Below are positions 1-8,425 of a stretch of DNA of 64,000 nucleotides, in pieces. Below the pieces are notes generated by a model. It saw only the letters and a list, made by a program, of their open reading frames with translations, had not been told where the DNA came from and did no database searches. Both the position numbers and the translations under genes were made by a program. This DNA is from Mangrovibacterium diazotrophicum (lineage in GTDB: Bacteria; Bacteroidota; Bacteroidia; Bacteroidales; Prolixibacteraceae), in assembly GCF_003610535.1 (NCBI RefSeq), contig NZ_RAPN01000006.1, forward strand, positions 62,001-126,000. Reading direction: 5' to 3'. The first letter of the stretch is position 1. Every line of letters starts with the position of its first letter.

Positions 1-1
1 C

Positions 2-1309
2 GGCTCCGGTAAAAAAGCTGAATCAACTTCTGCCGAAGCTCCAAAATCAGCTTTGATCATTGAAAAACCGCAGTTGACATTTGGCTTCATCAAACTGACA
101 GACATGGCTCCGTTAGCGATCGCGAAAGAGCTGGGCTATTTTGAAGAGGAAGGCCTGTTCGTAACAATCGAAGCTCAGTCAAACTGGAAAAACGTACTCG
201 ACCGTGTTATCGACGGCGAATTGGATGGCTCGCACATGTTGGCTGGTCAGCCGATCGCAGCACAAGCAGGTTTCGGTCGCCAGGCACAACTGGTTACCCC
301 ATTCTCAATGGACCTGAACGGAAACGGGATCACCGTTTCCAACGCCATCTGGGATAAAATGAAAGCCAACGTTCCGACTGACGCCGATGGCAAACCGGTT
401 CACCCGATTAAAGCTGACGCGTTGAAGCCTGTTATTGCAGAATACAAAGCCAACGGGAACCCGTTCAAAATGGGGATGGTATTCCCGGTTTCAACCCACA
501 ACTACGAAATTCGTTACTGGCTGGCAGCTGCCGGAATCAACCCGGGCATGTACACGGCCGACAACATCCAGGGGCAGGTTGACGCTGATGTTTTGTTATC
601 GGTAACCCCTCCACCACAAATGCCTGCAACACTGGAAGCCGGAACTATTTATGGCTACTGTGTAGGTGAACCCTGGAACCAGCAAGCCGTGTTCAAGCAA
701 ATTGGTGTGCCGGTGGTAACGAACTACGAGATCTGGAAAAACAACCCTGAAAAAGTCTTCGTGATGACCCAAAAATTCATCGACGAGAACCCGAATACAG
801 CTGTGGCTGTAACCAAAGCGTTGATTCGTGCCGGCAAATGGCTGGATGATCCGAACAACAGACCAAAAGCAGTTGGTATCCTCTCGAAACCTGACTACGT
901 TGGAGCCGATTCTATTGTGATTGCCAACTCGATGACCGGAACATTCGAATTCGAAAAAGGCGACAAGCGTTCTTTGCCCGACTTCAACGTATTCTACCGC
1001 TACAATGCAACGTATCCGTTCTACTCAGACGCTGTTTGGTTCCTGACTCAAATGCGTCGCTGGGGTCAAATTCCGGAAGCAAAATCAGATGACTGGTACC
1101 TGGAAACAGCGAAAAAGGTTTACCGCCCCGAGATCTGGAAAAAAGCAGCTGAGTTGTTGGTTGAAGAAGGTAAAATTCCGGCATCGGATATTCCTGAAAC
1201 CGACGGTTTCAAACCCGCAACCACAGACTTTATCGATGGTGTTCAATACGACGGCAAAAAGCCAAACGATTACCTGACAAAGTTCAAAATAGGTAATAAA
1301 GATATTTAG
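2..1309 (+). CDS. nrtA: Nitrate-type ABC transporter substrate-binding protein (5' end outside window)
   Basis: The open frame runs from the first bases of the window, so the start codon and the lipoprotein signal expected for this family lie upstream; the visible N-terminus is a Ser/Ala/Lys-rich linker. The body reads like the NrtA/CmpA family of binding proteins: an early [20 protein letters not shown] segment, then the [10 protein letters not shown] and [12 protein letters not shown] segments that line the ligand pocket in this family. It would capture nitrate (or a related anion) in the periplasm and deliver it to the permease encoded next. The first downstream component starts about 220 bp later, after a strong hairpin. 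Family assignment is firm; nitrate rather than nitrite, cyanate or bicarbonate is an inference. Confidence 0.85.
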   Translation, partial: GSGKKAESTSAEAPKSALIIEKPQLTFGFIKLTDMAPLAIAKELGYFEEEGLFVTIEAQSNWKNVLDRVIDGELDGSHMLAGQPIAAQAGFGRQAQLVTPFSMDLNGNGITVSNAIWDKMKANVPTDADGKPVHPIKADALKPVIAEYKANGNPFKMGMVFPVSTHNYEIRYWLAAAGINPGMYTADNIQGQVDADVLLSVTPPPQMPATLEAGTIYGYCVGEPWNQQAVFKQIGVPVVTNYEIWKNNPEKVFVMTQKFIDENPNTAVAVTKALIRAGKWLDDPNNRPKAVGILSKPDYVGADSIVIANSMTGTFEFEKGDKRSLPDFNVFYRYNATYPFYSDAVWFLTQMRRWGQIPEAKSDDWYLETAKKVYRPEIWKKAAELLVEEGKIPASDIPETDGFKPATTDFIDGVQYDGKKPNDYLTKFKIGNKDI

Positions 1310-1395
1310 TTTCAAGTTACGAGTTTAAAGTTTTGAGTTACTAAAAAGAAACCCCAAACGACAAACTCAGAACCCGAAACTCGAAACATCAAAAT
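1310..1395. repeat. Degenerate AACTCGAAAC-type simple repeat
   Basis: The gap after the binding-protein gene holds a decayed run of short units such as AACTCAGAACCCGAAACTCG. The same type of sequence recurs at about 2705-2742 and 48403-48450, always between genes. It has no open frame. Confidence 0.6.
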
Positions 1396-1421
1396 CTCAG
1401 TTTTTTAGTTGGTGAATTTCA

Positions 1422-1460
1422 GGAAGGTACAGCAATCCGGATTTACACGCTGTACCTTCC
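1422..1460 (+). promoter_or_regulatory. Perfect 12-bp stem-loop between nrtA and nrtB
   Basis: GGAAGGTACAGC at 1422-1433 is perfectly complementary to 1449-1460, with a 15-nt loop and no following T-run. It is therefore not an ordinary terminator. In binding-protein operons such hairpins often protect the upstream message from 3' decay, giving more binding protein than permease; that role here is inferred. Confidence 0.65.
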
Positions 1461-1528
1461 ACTTCGCCGACTTGTCCAAATCATTTTCAGTCATTCAGAA
1501 TTTAACCAACTCAAAAAAGACATTCATC

Positions 1529-2623
1529 ATGGGAAAAGCAATAATAGCCTCATTCAGATGGCTCGGATTCAGTTTTCTGGATCCTTTAATAAAACTGTTT
1601 CAGGGTGTTGAACCGAAGAAAAACGGTGGCCTGGTGTTGAAAAAAGTGGTCATCCCGATCGTATCAGTACTCCTTTTTTTAGGAATTGCGAACTTCTTTT
1701 CGAGCTACCTGTACAATATTGAACGCGACCGCAAGATTGAAAAAACACGCGAAACACTCGGCGATGCCGCCGCCCTGGAAATGCAGGAATGTATCGACTC
1801 GGGCGATTTGAGCTGCAAACCGAACTCCTTGCCATCACCGTCGGATGTTTGGCGTGCTGCGGAAACACTGGTCGCTGACCACAAAATGATCAGCGCCGAC
1901 AAAGCGGCATTCAAGGAAAAAACTGCTGCCATCAACGCGCAACGAGAAACACAAGGCCTGGCTCCAATTCGCTACACCGGACGTCCGTCATTCGTGGATC
2001 AAATTATGACCAGCCTAGAAACGGTGTTCGCCGGATTCCTTTTAGCTGCCTTTTTTGCCATCCCGGCCGGTATTGTTTTAGGTTTGAGCGAGACATTGCG
2101 CACCGCCCTCAACTGGGTGATTCAAATCTTCAAACCGGTTTCGCCCGTAGTTTGGTTGCTGTTGGTTTCCATGGTGGTTAAAACAATTCTTGCTACAGCC
2201 GATATGGACAAATCCTTTGTGATTTCCTTCATCAGTGTCGGGCTTTGCAGTATGTGGGCAACGCTCGTGAACACCTCGGTAGGTGTATCGTCGGTCGACA
2301 AAGACTACCTCAACGTATCACGCGTATTGCGTTTAGGCGTTATCAGCAATGTGTTTAAAGTTATCCTGCCATCTTCCATCCCGCTAATCTTTACCGGATT
2401 GAGAATCACCCTTTCGGTAGCCTGGATGGTATTGATTGCAATTGAATTGTTGGCTCAAAGCCCGGGCTTGGGATCATTTGTTTGGGAAGAATTCCAAAAC
2501 GGTTCAAGTGACTCGAACGCGAAAATCATTGTAGCCATGTTTGTAATTGGTGGTATCGGTTTCGCACTGGATCGCGTTATGATGTTGGTTCAGAAAGCCG
2601 TGAGCTACGAGAATAAAGCCTAG
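1529..2623 (+). CDS. nrtB: Nitrate-type ABC transporter permease
   Basis: A 364-residue inner-membrane permease of the binding-protein-dependent type. An N-terminal membrane segment (about residues 38-58) is followed by a soluble, charged stretch of roughly 100 residues, then by the TauC/SsuC/NrtB-like core with five or so hydrophobic segments from about residue 165. The coupling-loop region reads SSVDKDYLNVSRVL. The ATG at 1529 is preferred to an in-frame start at 1409 because the extra 40 residues are unlike a permease N-terminus and overlap the intergenic hairpin. Ordinary family members are about 270-280 residues, so the large loop after the first segment is an expansion. It should work with the two ATPases that follow. 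Confidence 0.85.
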   Translation: MGKAIIASFRWLGFSFLDPLIKLFQGVEPKKNGGLVLKKVVIPIVSVLLFLGIANFFSSYLYNIERDRKIEKTRETLGDAAALEMQECIDSGDLSCKPNSLPSPSDVWRAAETLVADHKMISADKAAFKEKTAAINAQRETQGLAPIRYTGRPSFVDQIMTSLETVFAGFLLAAFFAIPAGIVLGLSETLRTALNWVIQIFKPVSPVVWLLLVSMVVKTILATADMDKSFVISFISVGLCSMWATLVNTSVGVSSVDKDYLNVSRVLRLGVISNVFKVILPSSIPLIFTGLRITLSVAWMVLIAIELLAQSPGLGSFVWEEFQNGSSDSNAKIIVAMFVIGGIGFALDRVMMLVQKAVSYENKA

Positions 2624-2699
2624 AAGAGTAGTGAGACAGGAGTAGAAAGATTGGAGTTTGGAACTCTCACTCACCCAACGCTCCCTCTCTAAGCTCGCT

Positions 2700-2742
2700 T
2701 TTCAAACTTGAAACTCGGAACTCGAAACTTAAAACTTTAAAC
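2700..2742. repeat. Short AACTTGAAACTCGGAAC-type repeat
   Basis: The nrtB-nrtC gap ends in the units AACTTGAAACTCGGAACTCG, the same decayed repeat seen at 1310-1395 and 48403-48450. Nothing else is evident in this gap. Confidence 0.55.
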
Positions 2743-2750
2743 GAATTATC

Positions 2751-3623
2751 ATGGCTGCATTTTTAGAACTACGCAATGTATCGAAAAGTTACGGGCAAGG
2801 CGCCAACCGCGTCGAAGTCCTGAAAAATATAAATCTCACTGTTGAAGAGGGCGAATTTATTGCAATCGTTGGATTTACCGGTAGCGGCAAAACCACCCTC
2901 ATCAACCTGATTGCCGGACTGATTGAACCGGACCAGGGTGAGATTCTGCTGAAAGGCGAAAAGATCACAGGTCCCGGCCCCGACCGCGGCGTGGTATTTC
3001 AAAACTACTCGCTGCTTCCCTGGCTCAGTGTTTCGGGCAATGTGGATATGGCCGTTAAACAAGTGTTCCCAAAAATGAACAAAGAGCAACGCCAACGGCA
3101 TGTGGAGCACTTCATCGAAATGGTGAACCTCAGCCCGGCTTTGCACAAAAAGCCGTCGGAGCTGTCGGGTGGTATGCGCCAGCGCGTATCGGTTGCCCGT
3201 GCCCTGGCAATGGATCCGGAAGTTTTGTTGCTTGACGAACCGTTGAGTGCTTTGGATGCCTTGACCCGCGGATCACTTCAAATCGAGATTGAACGTATCT
3301 GGCGCGAGTCGAAGAAAACGGTGCTTTTGATTACCAACGATGTGGATGAAGGCATCCTGTTGGCCGACCGGGTGATTCCGTTGAAACCAGGTCCCAAAGC
3401 AACCCTGGGAACCGAATTCCCGATTGGATTCGCACGGCCTCGCGACAAGGCGGCAATCAACTCGGACGACAACTTTAAAAAGGAACGCAACGACATCAAC
3501 AACTACCTGATGGAAATCGGGAAACACCGAGTTGTTGCCAATGCGAAAAAATATGATTTACCGATGCTGGAACCCAAGATTCCGGGAACCGGAAAATTGT
3601 TTAACCCAAAACCAAATTTATAA
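2751..3623 (+). CDS. nrtC: ABC transporter ATP-binding protein, NrtC-like, with altered H-loop
   Basis: A 290-residue cytoplasmic ATPase with Walker [10 protein letters not shown] (about residue 41), signature [15 protein letters not shown] and Walker [12 protein letters not shown]. The switch (H-loop) position, normally a THD motif, reads ITNDVDEG, so the histidine that contacts the ATP gamma-phosphate is Asn. The partner ATPase downstream keeps THDVDEA. The pair therefore looks like a heterodimer with one impaired site. There is no C-terminal binding-protein domain of the cyanobacterial NrtC kind; only a short tail follows the ATPase fold. Its stop codon overlaps the next start (TAATG), indicating translational coupling. 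Confidence 0.85.
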   Translation: MAAFLELRNVSKSYGQGANRVEVLKNINLTVEEGEFIAIVGFTGSGKTTLINLIAGLIEPDQGEILLKGEKITGPGPDRGVVFQNYSLLPWLSVSGNVDMAVKQVFPKMNKEQRQRHVEHFIEMVNLSPALHKKPSELSGGMRQRVSVARALAMDPEVLLLDEPLSALDALTRGSLQIEIERIWRESKKTVLLITNDVDEGILLADRVIPLKPGPKATLGTEFPIGFARPRDKAAINSDDNFKKERNDINNYLMEIGKHRVVANAKKYDLPMLEPKIPGTGKLFNPKPNL

Positions 3624-4408
3624 TGGAAGTTCTGACTGAAGAAAAAGTGATGCTGGAATGCCGCGATATCAAAAAGGCATATCCCACACCCAAAGGAGAT
3701 TTTGTGGTTTTGGAGAATTTCCAGCTACAGGTAAAAGAAAGCGAATTTGTATCGATTATCGGACACTCGGGCTGCGGCAAATCAACGCTTCTGACGATGA
3801 TTGCCGGCCTGAACGACATCACCTCCGGATCGATCACGGTAGCCAACGACCCGATTCAGGGAGCGGGACCTGACCGGGCCGTGGTTTTCCAATCCCCCAG
3901 CCTGTTCCCCTGGATGACAGCACTGGAAAATGTATTGATTGGGGTGAAGCAGGTTTTTCCGCACGCCACCTCCAATCAGCGCCAGGATATTTGCAAATAC
4001 TACCTCAGCAAAGTTGGTCTGGGCGACTCGTTCAATAAGAAGGCCAAAGACTTGTCGCAAGGGATGAAACAACGTGTGGGCATTGCCCGGGCATTTGCAT
4101 TAAAGCCAAAAGTTTTATTACTTGACGAACCGTTTGGGATGCTCGATTCGATGACCCGCGTGGAGCTGCAGGACGTGTTAATTGACGTGTGGTCGAAAGA
4201 ACAGATTACCGCGATCATGGTAACACACGACGTTGATGAAGCCATCTTCCTTTCGGACCGTGTGATTATGATGACCTCTGGCCCGTACGCGAAAGTCGGC
4301 GAGGTGGCCAACATCAAATTAAACCGTCCGCGCGACCGCAAAACGGTTGTTGAACATCCTGACTTTTACAAATACCGTCAGCAGCTACTGACATTTCTGG
4401 ATCATTAA
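3623..4408 (+). CDS. nrtD: ABC transporter ATP-binding protein, NrtD-like
   Basis: A 261-residue ATPase with Walker A GHSGCGKST, Walker B LLLDEPFGMLD and an intact H-loop VTHDVDEA. The signature reads LSQGMKQRVGIARAF, with Gln at the second position instead of the usual Gly. It forms the second ATPase of the importer and, with the NrtC-like subunit, would make a heterodimer on the NrtB permease. The start codon overlaps the stop of the preceding gene. The regulator gene begins 9 bp after its stop, so all these genes are probably one transcript. Confidence 0.87.
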   Translation: MEVLTEEKVMLECRDIKKAYPTPKGDFVVLENFQLQVKESEFVSIIGHSGCGKSTLLTMIAGLNDITSGSITVANDPIQGAGPDRAVVFQSPSLFPWMTALENVLIGVKQVFPHATSNQRQDICKYYLSKVGLGDSFNKKAKDLSQGMKQRVGIARAFALKPKVLLLDEPFGMLDSMTRVELQDVLIDVWSKEQITAIMVTHDVDEAIFLSDRVIMMTSGPYAKVGEVANIKLNRPRDRKTVVEHPDFYKYRQQLLTFLDH

Positions 4409-4417
4409 TATTAGACT

Positions 4418-5131
4418 ATGCAAGCAAATAATTACGGATGCCTGACCTGTGTGAACTCCAATTGCCTGATCAAAAAGCACATTGACAATGAAGCTGTTCG
4501 TGAATATCTTCATCGAAAAAACACCTTCAATTGCAATCAGGGACAGCAATTTATCCTGGAAGGAGCACCTGTAAGCGGACTCTACTTTATTTACCAGGGA
4601 GCGGTGAAAGTGTACCGCCAAACCCCCAACAAAGAATCGCAGATCATTCGTTTTTCAAAAAACGGCGAGATTGTCGGACATCGGGGATTCGGTACCAACT
4701 ATGTTTACGATATCAGCGCAGCAGCGTTGAAGGATACCATTTTGTGCAATTTCGCAACCGATGTACTAATTGAAATGCTGCACAAAGCGCCACCGCTCAT
4801 GTTCGATTTTATGTTGTTTTATGCCGATCAACTGCAAAAAAGCGAAGCCAATGCCAAGCGATTTGTACAAATGTCGGTGCGCGAGCGCGTGATCAACGGC
4901 TTGTTGTTTATCGAGAGTAAGTTCGGGCAAACCGATGGTTTCATCAACATGACCCTCTCGCGCCGCGATATTGCTGAATTTGCCGGCACATCAACCGACC
5001 AGGTGATCCGCGTCATTTCAGCCTTAAAAAAAGAAGGTCTTTTGATTGCTAAGGGGAAAAAATTGGGAATCCCCAACATTGAACTGTTTACTGAGCAATT
5101 ACAGGAAACCAGTTATTTCCTCGAGGGTTAA
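4418..5131 (+). CDS. Crp/Fnr family regulator with FNR-like cysteine set
   Basis: A 237-residue regulator: N-terminal cysteine cluster, cyclic-nucleotide-type sensor barrel (about 35-130), dimer helix and C-terminal winged helix-turn-helix (about 178-212). Cys8, Cys11 and Cys16 (CLTCVNSNC) together with Cys110 in ALKDTILCNF correspond in placement to the four [4Fe-4S] ligands of E. coli FNR, whose internal ligand sits in a similar ALETSMVC context. The recognition helix reads TSTDQVIRVISALKKEG; aligned to FNR, the Glu and Ser that read the FNR box become Asp and Ile while the Arg is kept, so its DNA site probably differs. Being last in the nitrate-importer operon suggests oxygen- or NO-responsive control of nitrogen-oxide metabolism (inferred). 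Confidence 0.8.
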   Translation: MQANNYGCLTCVNSNCLIKKHIDNEAVREYLHRKNTFNCNQGQQFILEGAPVSGLYFIYQGAVKVYRQTPNKESQIIRFSKNGEIVGHRGFGTNYVYDISAAALKDTILCNFATDVLIEMLHKAPPLMFDFMLFYADQLQKSEANAKRFVQMSVRERVINGLLFIESKFGQTDGFINMTLSRRDIAEFAGTSTDQVIRVISALKKEGLLIAKGKKLGIPNIELFTEQLQETSYFLEG

Positions 5132-5159
5132 CCGGATACTTTAGATAATTTAGGACGAA

Positions 5160-5185
5160 AGGAGTACTGCGGTGCTCCTTTTTTT
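5160..5185 (+). terminator. Rho-independent terminator of the nitrate-importer operon
   Basis: An 8-bp stem (AGGAGTAC with GTGCTCCT, one G-T pair) closes a TGCG loop and is followed by seven T residues. It lies 28 bp after the regulator stop codon. Confidence 0.85.
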
Positions 5186-5640
5186 GCCACCGATGCACGC
5201 GAAGACGCAAAGACGCGAAGTAATCAGATAAAAGGGACAACAAACGGATAACTTATGAGAACCATGACAACAAGGGAAAACCCTCAAAAAGTTCCAATCC
5301 TCTCCTCCCGTCCTTGATTACATCAGGCTTCTCTGATTCAAGCTTTCCCCTACCTGAAGGATGCCGGCGGCATCCCATATTTATAGCAAATCGTAAAGCA
5401 CCATTTCTGCGACTTCGGGCGGAGTCGAATTATTCCTGTTAATATCGCCTGCGACAAACATTCAATTCCCCCGGATTTGGCGATAACAAAAGGGAGAAAG
5501 AATAATACTTCCTTTTTCTCGTGCTTCACTTTCGGCCACAACCCAAAACAGATCAAGACATTAAAGTCTGAAATCGTACAAAGCCCGAATCCATTAACAA
5601 AAATTAATTCCCAATCCCCACGCCTCTTCGAAAATTAAAC
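5186..5640. repeat. Non-coding stretch with a REP-like palindrome
   Basis: No convincing gene is seen. A palindrome GGATGCCGGCGGCATCC at about 5357-5373 is followed by ATATTTATAGCAAATCG. The ATATTTATAG piece is the reverse complement of a CTATAAATAT motif attached to the hairpins of the 28-30 kb repeat array, so this may be a diverged member of the same dispersed repeat class. Confidence 0.45.
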
Positions 5641-5642
5641 CG

Positions 5643-5650
5643 TACTTTTG
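5643..5650 (+). promoter_or_regulatory. Promoter -7 box for the corA leader transcript
   Basis: TACTTTTG matches the Bacteroidota -7 consensus TAnnTTTG. No good TTTG is found at the usual -33 distance. Transcription would start near 5657, giving a leader of about 120 nt before corA that contains a short open frame and two hairpins. Confidence 0.5.
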
Positions 5651-5675
5651 CGGCGCTCAAAGCAAAAAAATACAA

Positions 5676-5726
5676 ATGGACGAAGGCCCGTATTATAAGA
5701 AATTTCCAATATTAACCTCGCTGTAG
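5676..5726 (+). CDS. Putative leader peptide upstream of corA (16 residues)
   Basis: ATG at 5676 opens a 16-codon frame encoding MDEGPYYKKFPILTSL, ending in TAG at 5724. The final Leu codon and the stop codon form the 5' strand of the first hairpin of the corA leader. A ribosome finishing this peptide would therefore prevent that hairpin and favour the one hiding the corA ribosome-binding site. There is no Shine-Dalgarno site in front of it, only an A-rich stretch, which is normal in this phylum. A regulatory leader ORF is known for Salmonella corA (corL), but the sequence here is unrelated. Whether it is translated is unknown. Confidence 0.45.
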   Translation: MDEGPYYKKFPILTSL

Positions 5727-5774
5727 GAGGCCTGACGTTTTATGTCCTCCTGCAGACAAAAAGAAAAGGAGGAC
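5721..5774 (+). promoter_or_regulatory. Two mutually exclusive hairpins controlling the corA ribosome-binding site
   Basis: Hairpin 1 pairs CTGTAGGAGG (5721-5730) with CCTCCTGCAG (5746-5755): ten pairs including one G-U, 15-nt loop. Hairpin 2 pairs GTCCTCCT (5744-5751) with AGGAGGAC (5767-5774): eight perfect pairs, 15-nt loop. The segment 5746-5751 is shared, so only one can form. The second strand of hairpin 2 is the corA Shine-Dalgarno sequence, 4 nt before the ATG. This is the layout of a translational attenuator. The signal and direction of control are inferred. Confidence 0.7.
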
Positions 5775-5778
5775 GCAC

Positions 5779-6711
5779 ATGTTAAAAATCTTCAAAAGCT
5801 TCGGTGGATACATTGAAATTCCGCAAGCAGAAAAAGGTTGTTGGATCAATGTTGTTCAACCATCACCCGCCGAAATTCAGCAATTACAAGAAGAATTTGA
5901 TGTTCCCGAGGATCTGATCCGGGATATTCTCGACGTGGATGAACGACCGCGTTACGAAATTGACGACGATTGGTCACTGATCATCTTACGTATTCCGGTT
6001 GAAAGCCCGCACAATGGCGTTCCCTACAACACCTTGCCTTTAGGAATTGTCACCATCAACGGTGTTACTATCACACTTTGCTCAACACCGAACGAGGTTT
6101 TGCCCTTTGAACAATCAGCCCTTTACCGTGGACAAAACCAGCTGATTCACGATGAGGTCAATTTCATCATTAAGCTATTCCTGCGCTCGGGAACCACTTA
6201 CCTGCGTTACCTGAAGCAAATCAATCAGCAGACTGCGCGGATTGAGGATGAGCTGGAGCGCTCCATTCAGAACAAAGAGCTGAACAAACTGCTTAAAATG
6301 GAGAAATGCCTGGTTTATTTCATCACCTCACTGAAAGCCAATGAAATTGTACTGGCCAAGTTGCGGAACAGCCTCAAACGAAATTTGAACGAGGTGAACG
6401 AAGATTTGCTGGAGGATGCGATCATCGAAAACAAGCAGGCTTTGGAAATGTCGCAAATCTACTCCGACATCCAGGCAGGCATGATGGATGCTTTTGCATC
6501 GGTGATTTCAAACAACCTGAACGTGGTGATGAAGCAGCTGGCTTCCATTTCCATCATTTTGATGATCCCGACTTTAATTGCCAGTTTGTACGGAATGAAT
6601 GTCCCGAATGCCTTTGAAAATTCAAAGTGGGCTTTCCCGATCATCATTGCCATCTCCGTGTTCATGTCCGGGCTGGGTGTCTTCATTTTCCGAAAGAAAG
6701 ATCTTTTCTAA
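5779..6711 (+). CDS. corA: CorA family magnesium/cobalt channel
   Basis: A 310-residue CorA protein: an acidic cytoplasmic funnel domain, a long stalk helix rich in Lys/Glu (about 150-245), and two C-terminal membrane segments joined by the signature YGMNVPN (about 273-279). The last residues FIFRKKDLF give the basic cytoplasmic tail typical of the family. It would form a pentameric channel for Mg2+ (or Co2+/Ni2+). The start at 5779 is fixed by an unusually strong AGGAGGA site 4-5 nt upstream, rare in this phylum. Expression is probably governed by the leader at 5643-5778. It is a single-gene unit closed by a terminator shared with the convergent gene. Confidence 0.93.
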   Translation: MLKIFKSFGGYIEIPQAEKGCWINVVQPSPAEIQQLQEEFDVPEDLIRDILDVDERPRYEIDDDWSLIILRIPVESPHNGVPYNTLPLGIVTINGVTITLCSTPNEVLPFEQSALYRGQNQLIHDEVNFIIKLFLRSGTTYLRYLKQINQQTARIEDELERSIQNKELNKLLKMEKCLVYFITSLKANEIVLAKLRNSLKRNLNEVNEDLLEDAIIENKQALEMSQIYSDIQAGMMDAFASVISNNLNVVMKQLASISIILMIPTLIASLYGMNVPNAFENSKWAFPIIIAISVFMSGLGVFIFRKKDLF

Positions 6712-6716
6712 ATAAA

Positions 6717-6750
6717 AAAAGGCCTGAAACTAACGCAGCTTCAGGCCTTT
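6717..6750. terminator. Bidirectional terminator between corA and the glycosyltransferase gene
   Basis: GGCCTGAA (6721-6728) pairs with TTCAGGCC (6740-6747), flanked by A7 on one side and TTTTCATTTT on the other. It can serve both converging genes. Confidence 0.85.
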
Positions 6751-6771
6751 TCATTTTATGGATTGATCTTG

Positions 6772-8403
6772 TTATTCCAACTCGACCAAATAGCGTTTCT
6801 CTGTTTTGCTGGCGCGCGTTTTCGGATTGATGAATTTCATCGAAATCCGCGACAAACTCCGGTGATCCATTTCTTCCACCAATTTATACGGCACCTGCAT
6901 TTCGTCCAGTTGTGTTAAACCTTCGGCACTGGTATACAACCAATCGCCAGCAGGCAGTTTGGCATTTTGCAGATCCTCTTCCGTAATCAGGTAACGACCG
7001 TAATTTTTAGCATAGAAGAAGATTCCCCAATAGCGGGCTTGTTGGGTGAAGATATGCAGTTCGGCTTCCGGCTTCGCCTCTTCATTGAAAACTTCGCAGG
7101 CTCTCAACGGTGAATGATAAACGGCCAGTCGTGGCAAGATATGCGCATTCAGCGTGAACATGAAAATTGAAATCGCCAGGAAAAGGCTGGTTAGCTGTTT
7201 GTGCAAAGTCACTTTCCAAGTGATTGTGTAGATATAGAAACCTGTTAAAACCACCACTACAAACCAGACCCAAATTTTGGCATCGGGGAAGAAATACACC
7301 AGGAACGGATATACGAAAACTACCAGTACAACACCGATGAACAGGTGAATACCCGACATTATTTTTTTCAGCATGCGGAGCTTGCTTTTCTCATAAATCT
7401 CCAGTGCCCAACGTGCACCAATTACCAGGATCAACGGCAAAACAGCCATCTCGTAATGCGGGTTCTTCTGCTTCGCAATCGAAGCGATGATCAAGTAAAA
7501 CAGGATTCCACCTAGGGTGTAATATTCATTTGCGACGTCGGCAGGCGTACGTCTCAGTATTTTCTCACGCAGCTGCATAAACAGGCCAACAAATCCGAAA
7601 CCCATCCAGGGAGCAATCATCCAAAGTGTGGTATGGATGTAAAAGAAAGGATCGGAGTTGGTTCCTTTGTAGCTACCAGTTACCCGCCCGACGTTATTGG
7701 TCCAGAAATAGAATTTAATCCCTTCTATCCCGAAGTGTTGGAACAAACCAATCAAAGCGGGAAGGATGATAATGAATGCCAACGGAATGGCCAGCAACCA
7801 ACGGTAATTCAAGATGCCCTTGAAGTTTTTGGTCAGCAACAGATGCGCACCAACAGCGGCTCCGGGAATGACCATCCCGACGGGACCTTTTGTCAGCATT
7901 GCTAAACCAACAAACACCACGCCCAGGTAAAAATTCAGTTCGCGTTTCAATTTGAAGTAAGCGGCAAATTGCCAAATCGCCAGCATCACAGGCACTGCCA
8001 GCAAGGTATCCGTGTGAATATCGCTGTTAAAGTGTACAAAGCCGAGGCTGGTTATCCAGAAAAAAGCAGCCACCTGCCCGGTACGCCGGTTGTAAAGCAG
8101 ATCGCCTAACTTGAAAGTGGCGAAAGCACCGATCAGCGAAAACAGCAGCACTGCAGCTTTATAGATCACAGCCGACTTGCCGAACAACCAAAAGGCCGAA
8201 GCACCAATCCAAAACAACATGGGTGGTTTTTGCTCATAAGGCTCGTGTGCAATGGTCATATTTACCCAATCGTGGTTGGCTAAAATTTCGCGGGCTACCT
8301 GCGCATATTTTGCAGCATTGACCACTAGTGGGGTTAGCATCCCCGAAACATTTACCAACAAACAAATTAAGATGAGTGGCAACAGCCATGCCTGCTTTTT
8401 CAT
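6772..8403 (-). CDS. ArnT-like glycosyltransferase (PMT/GT83-type membrane protein)
   Basis: A 543-residue polytopic membrane protein with about 11-12 hydrophobic segments. Family landmarks are the first periplasmic loop AAKYAQVAREILANHDW, the EQKPPMLFW motif and SDIHTDTLLAVPVML. Such enzymes move a sugar from an undecaprenyl-phosphate carrier to lipid A or protein at the periplasmic face. In ArnT the first loop normally starts with an acidic Asp-Glu pair just before the Tyr-Ala; here the residues are Asn-Ala-Ala, so a catalytically important Asp appears to be missing or moved. It stands alone; sugar and acceptor cannot be told. A good promoter lies just upstream. Confidence 0.75.
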   Translation of the reverse strand: MKKQAWLLPLILICLLVNVSGMLTPLVVNAAKYAQVAREILANHDWVNMTIAHEPYEQKPPMLFWIGASAFWLFGKSAVIYKAAVLLFSLIGAFATFKLGDLLYNRRTGQVAAFFWITSLGFVHFNSDIHTDTLLAVPVMLAIWQFAAYFKLKRELNFYLGVVFVGLAMLTKGPVGMVIPGAAVGAHLLLTKNFKGILNYRWLLAIPLAFIIILPALIGLFQHFGIEGIKFYFWTNNVGRVTGSYKGTNSDPFFYIHTTLWMIAPWMGFGFVGLFMQLREKILRRTPADVANEYYTLGGILFYLIIASIAKQKNPHYEMAVLPLILVIGARWALEIYEKSKLRMLKKIMSGIHLFIGVVLVVFVYPFLVYFFPDAKIWVWFVVVVLTGFYIYTITWKVTLHKQLTSLFLAISIFMFTLNAHILPRLAVYHSPLRACEVFNEEAKPEAELHIFTQQARYWGIFFYAKNYGRYLITEEDLQNAKLPAGDWLYTSAEGLTQLDEMQVPYKLVEEMDHRSLSRISMKFINPKTRASKTEKRYLVELE

Positions 8404-8425
8404 AGAATGATGTTAAAGAATGATG

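Noticed and set aside
5643-5781. corA leader considered as an M-box Mg2+ riboswitch
   Set aside because: The leader is only about 120 nt and shows two simple competing hairpins with a short peptide frame, not the multi-helix M-box layout.
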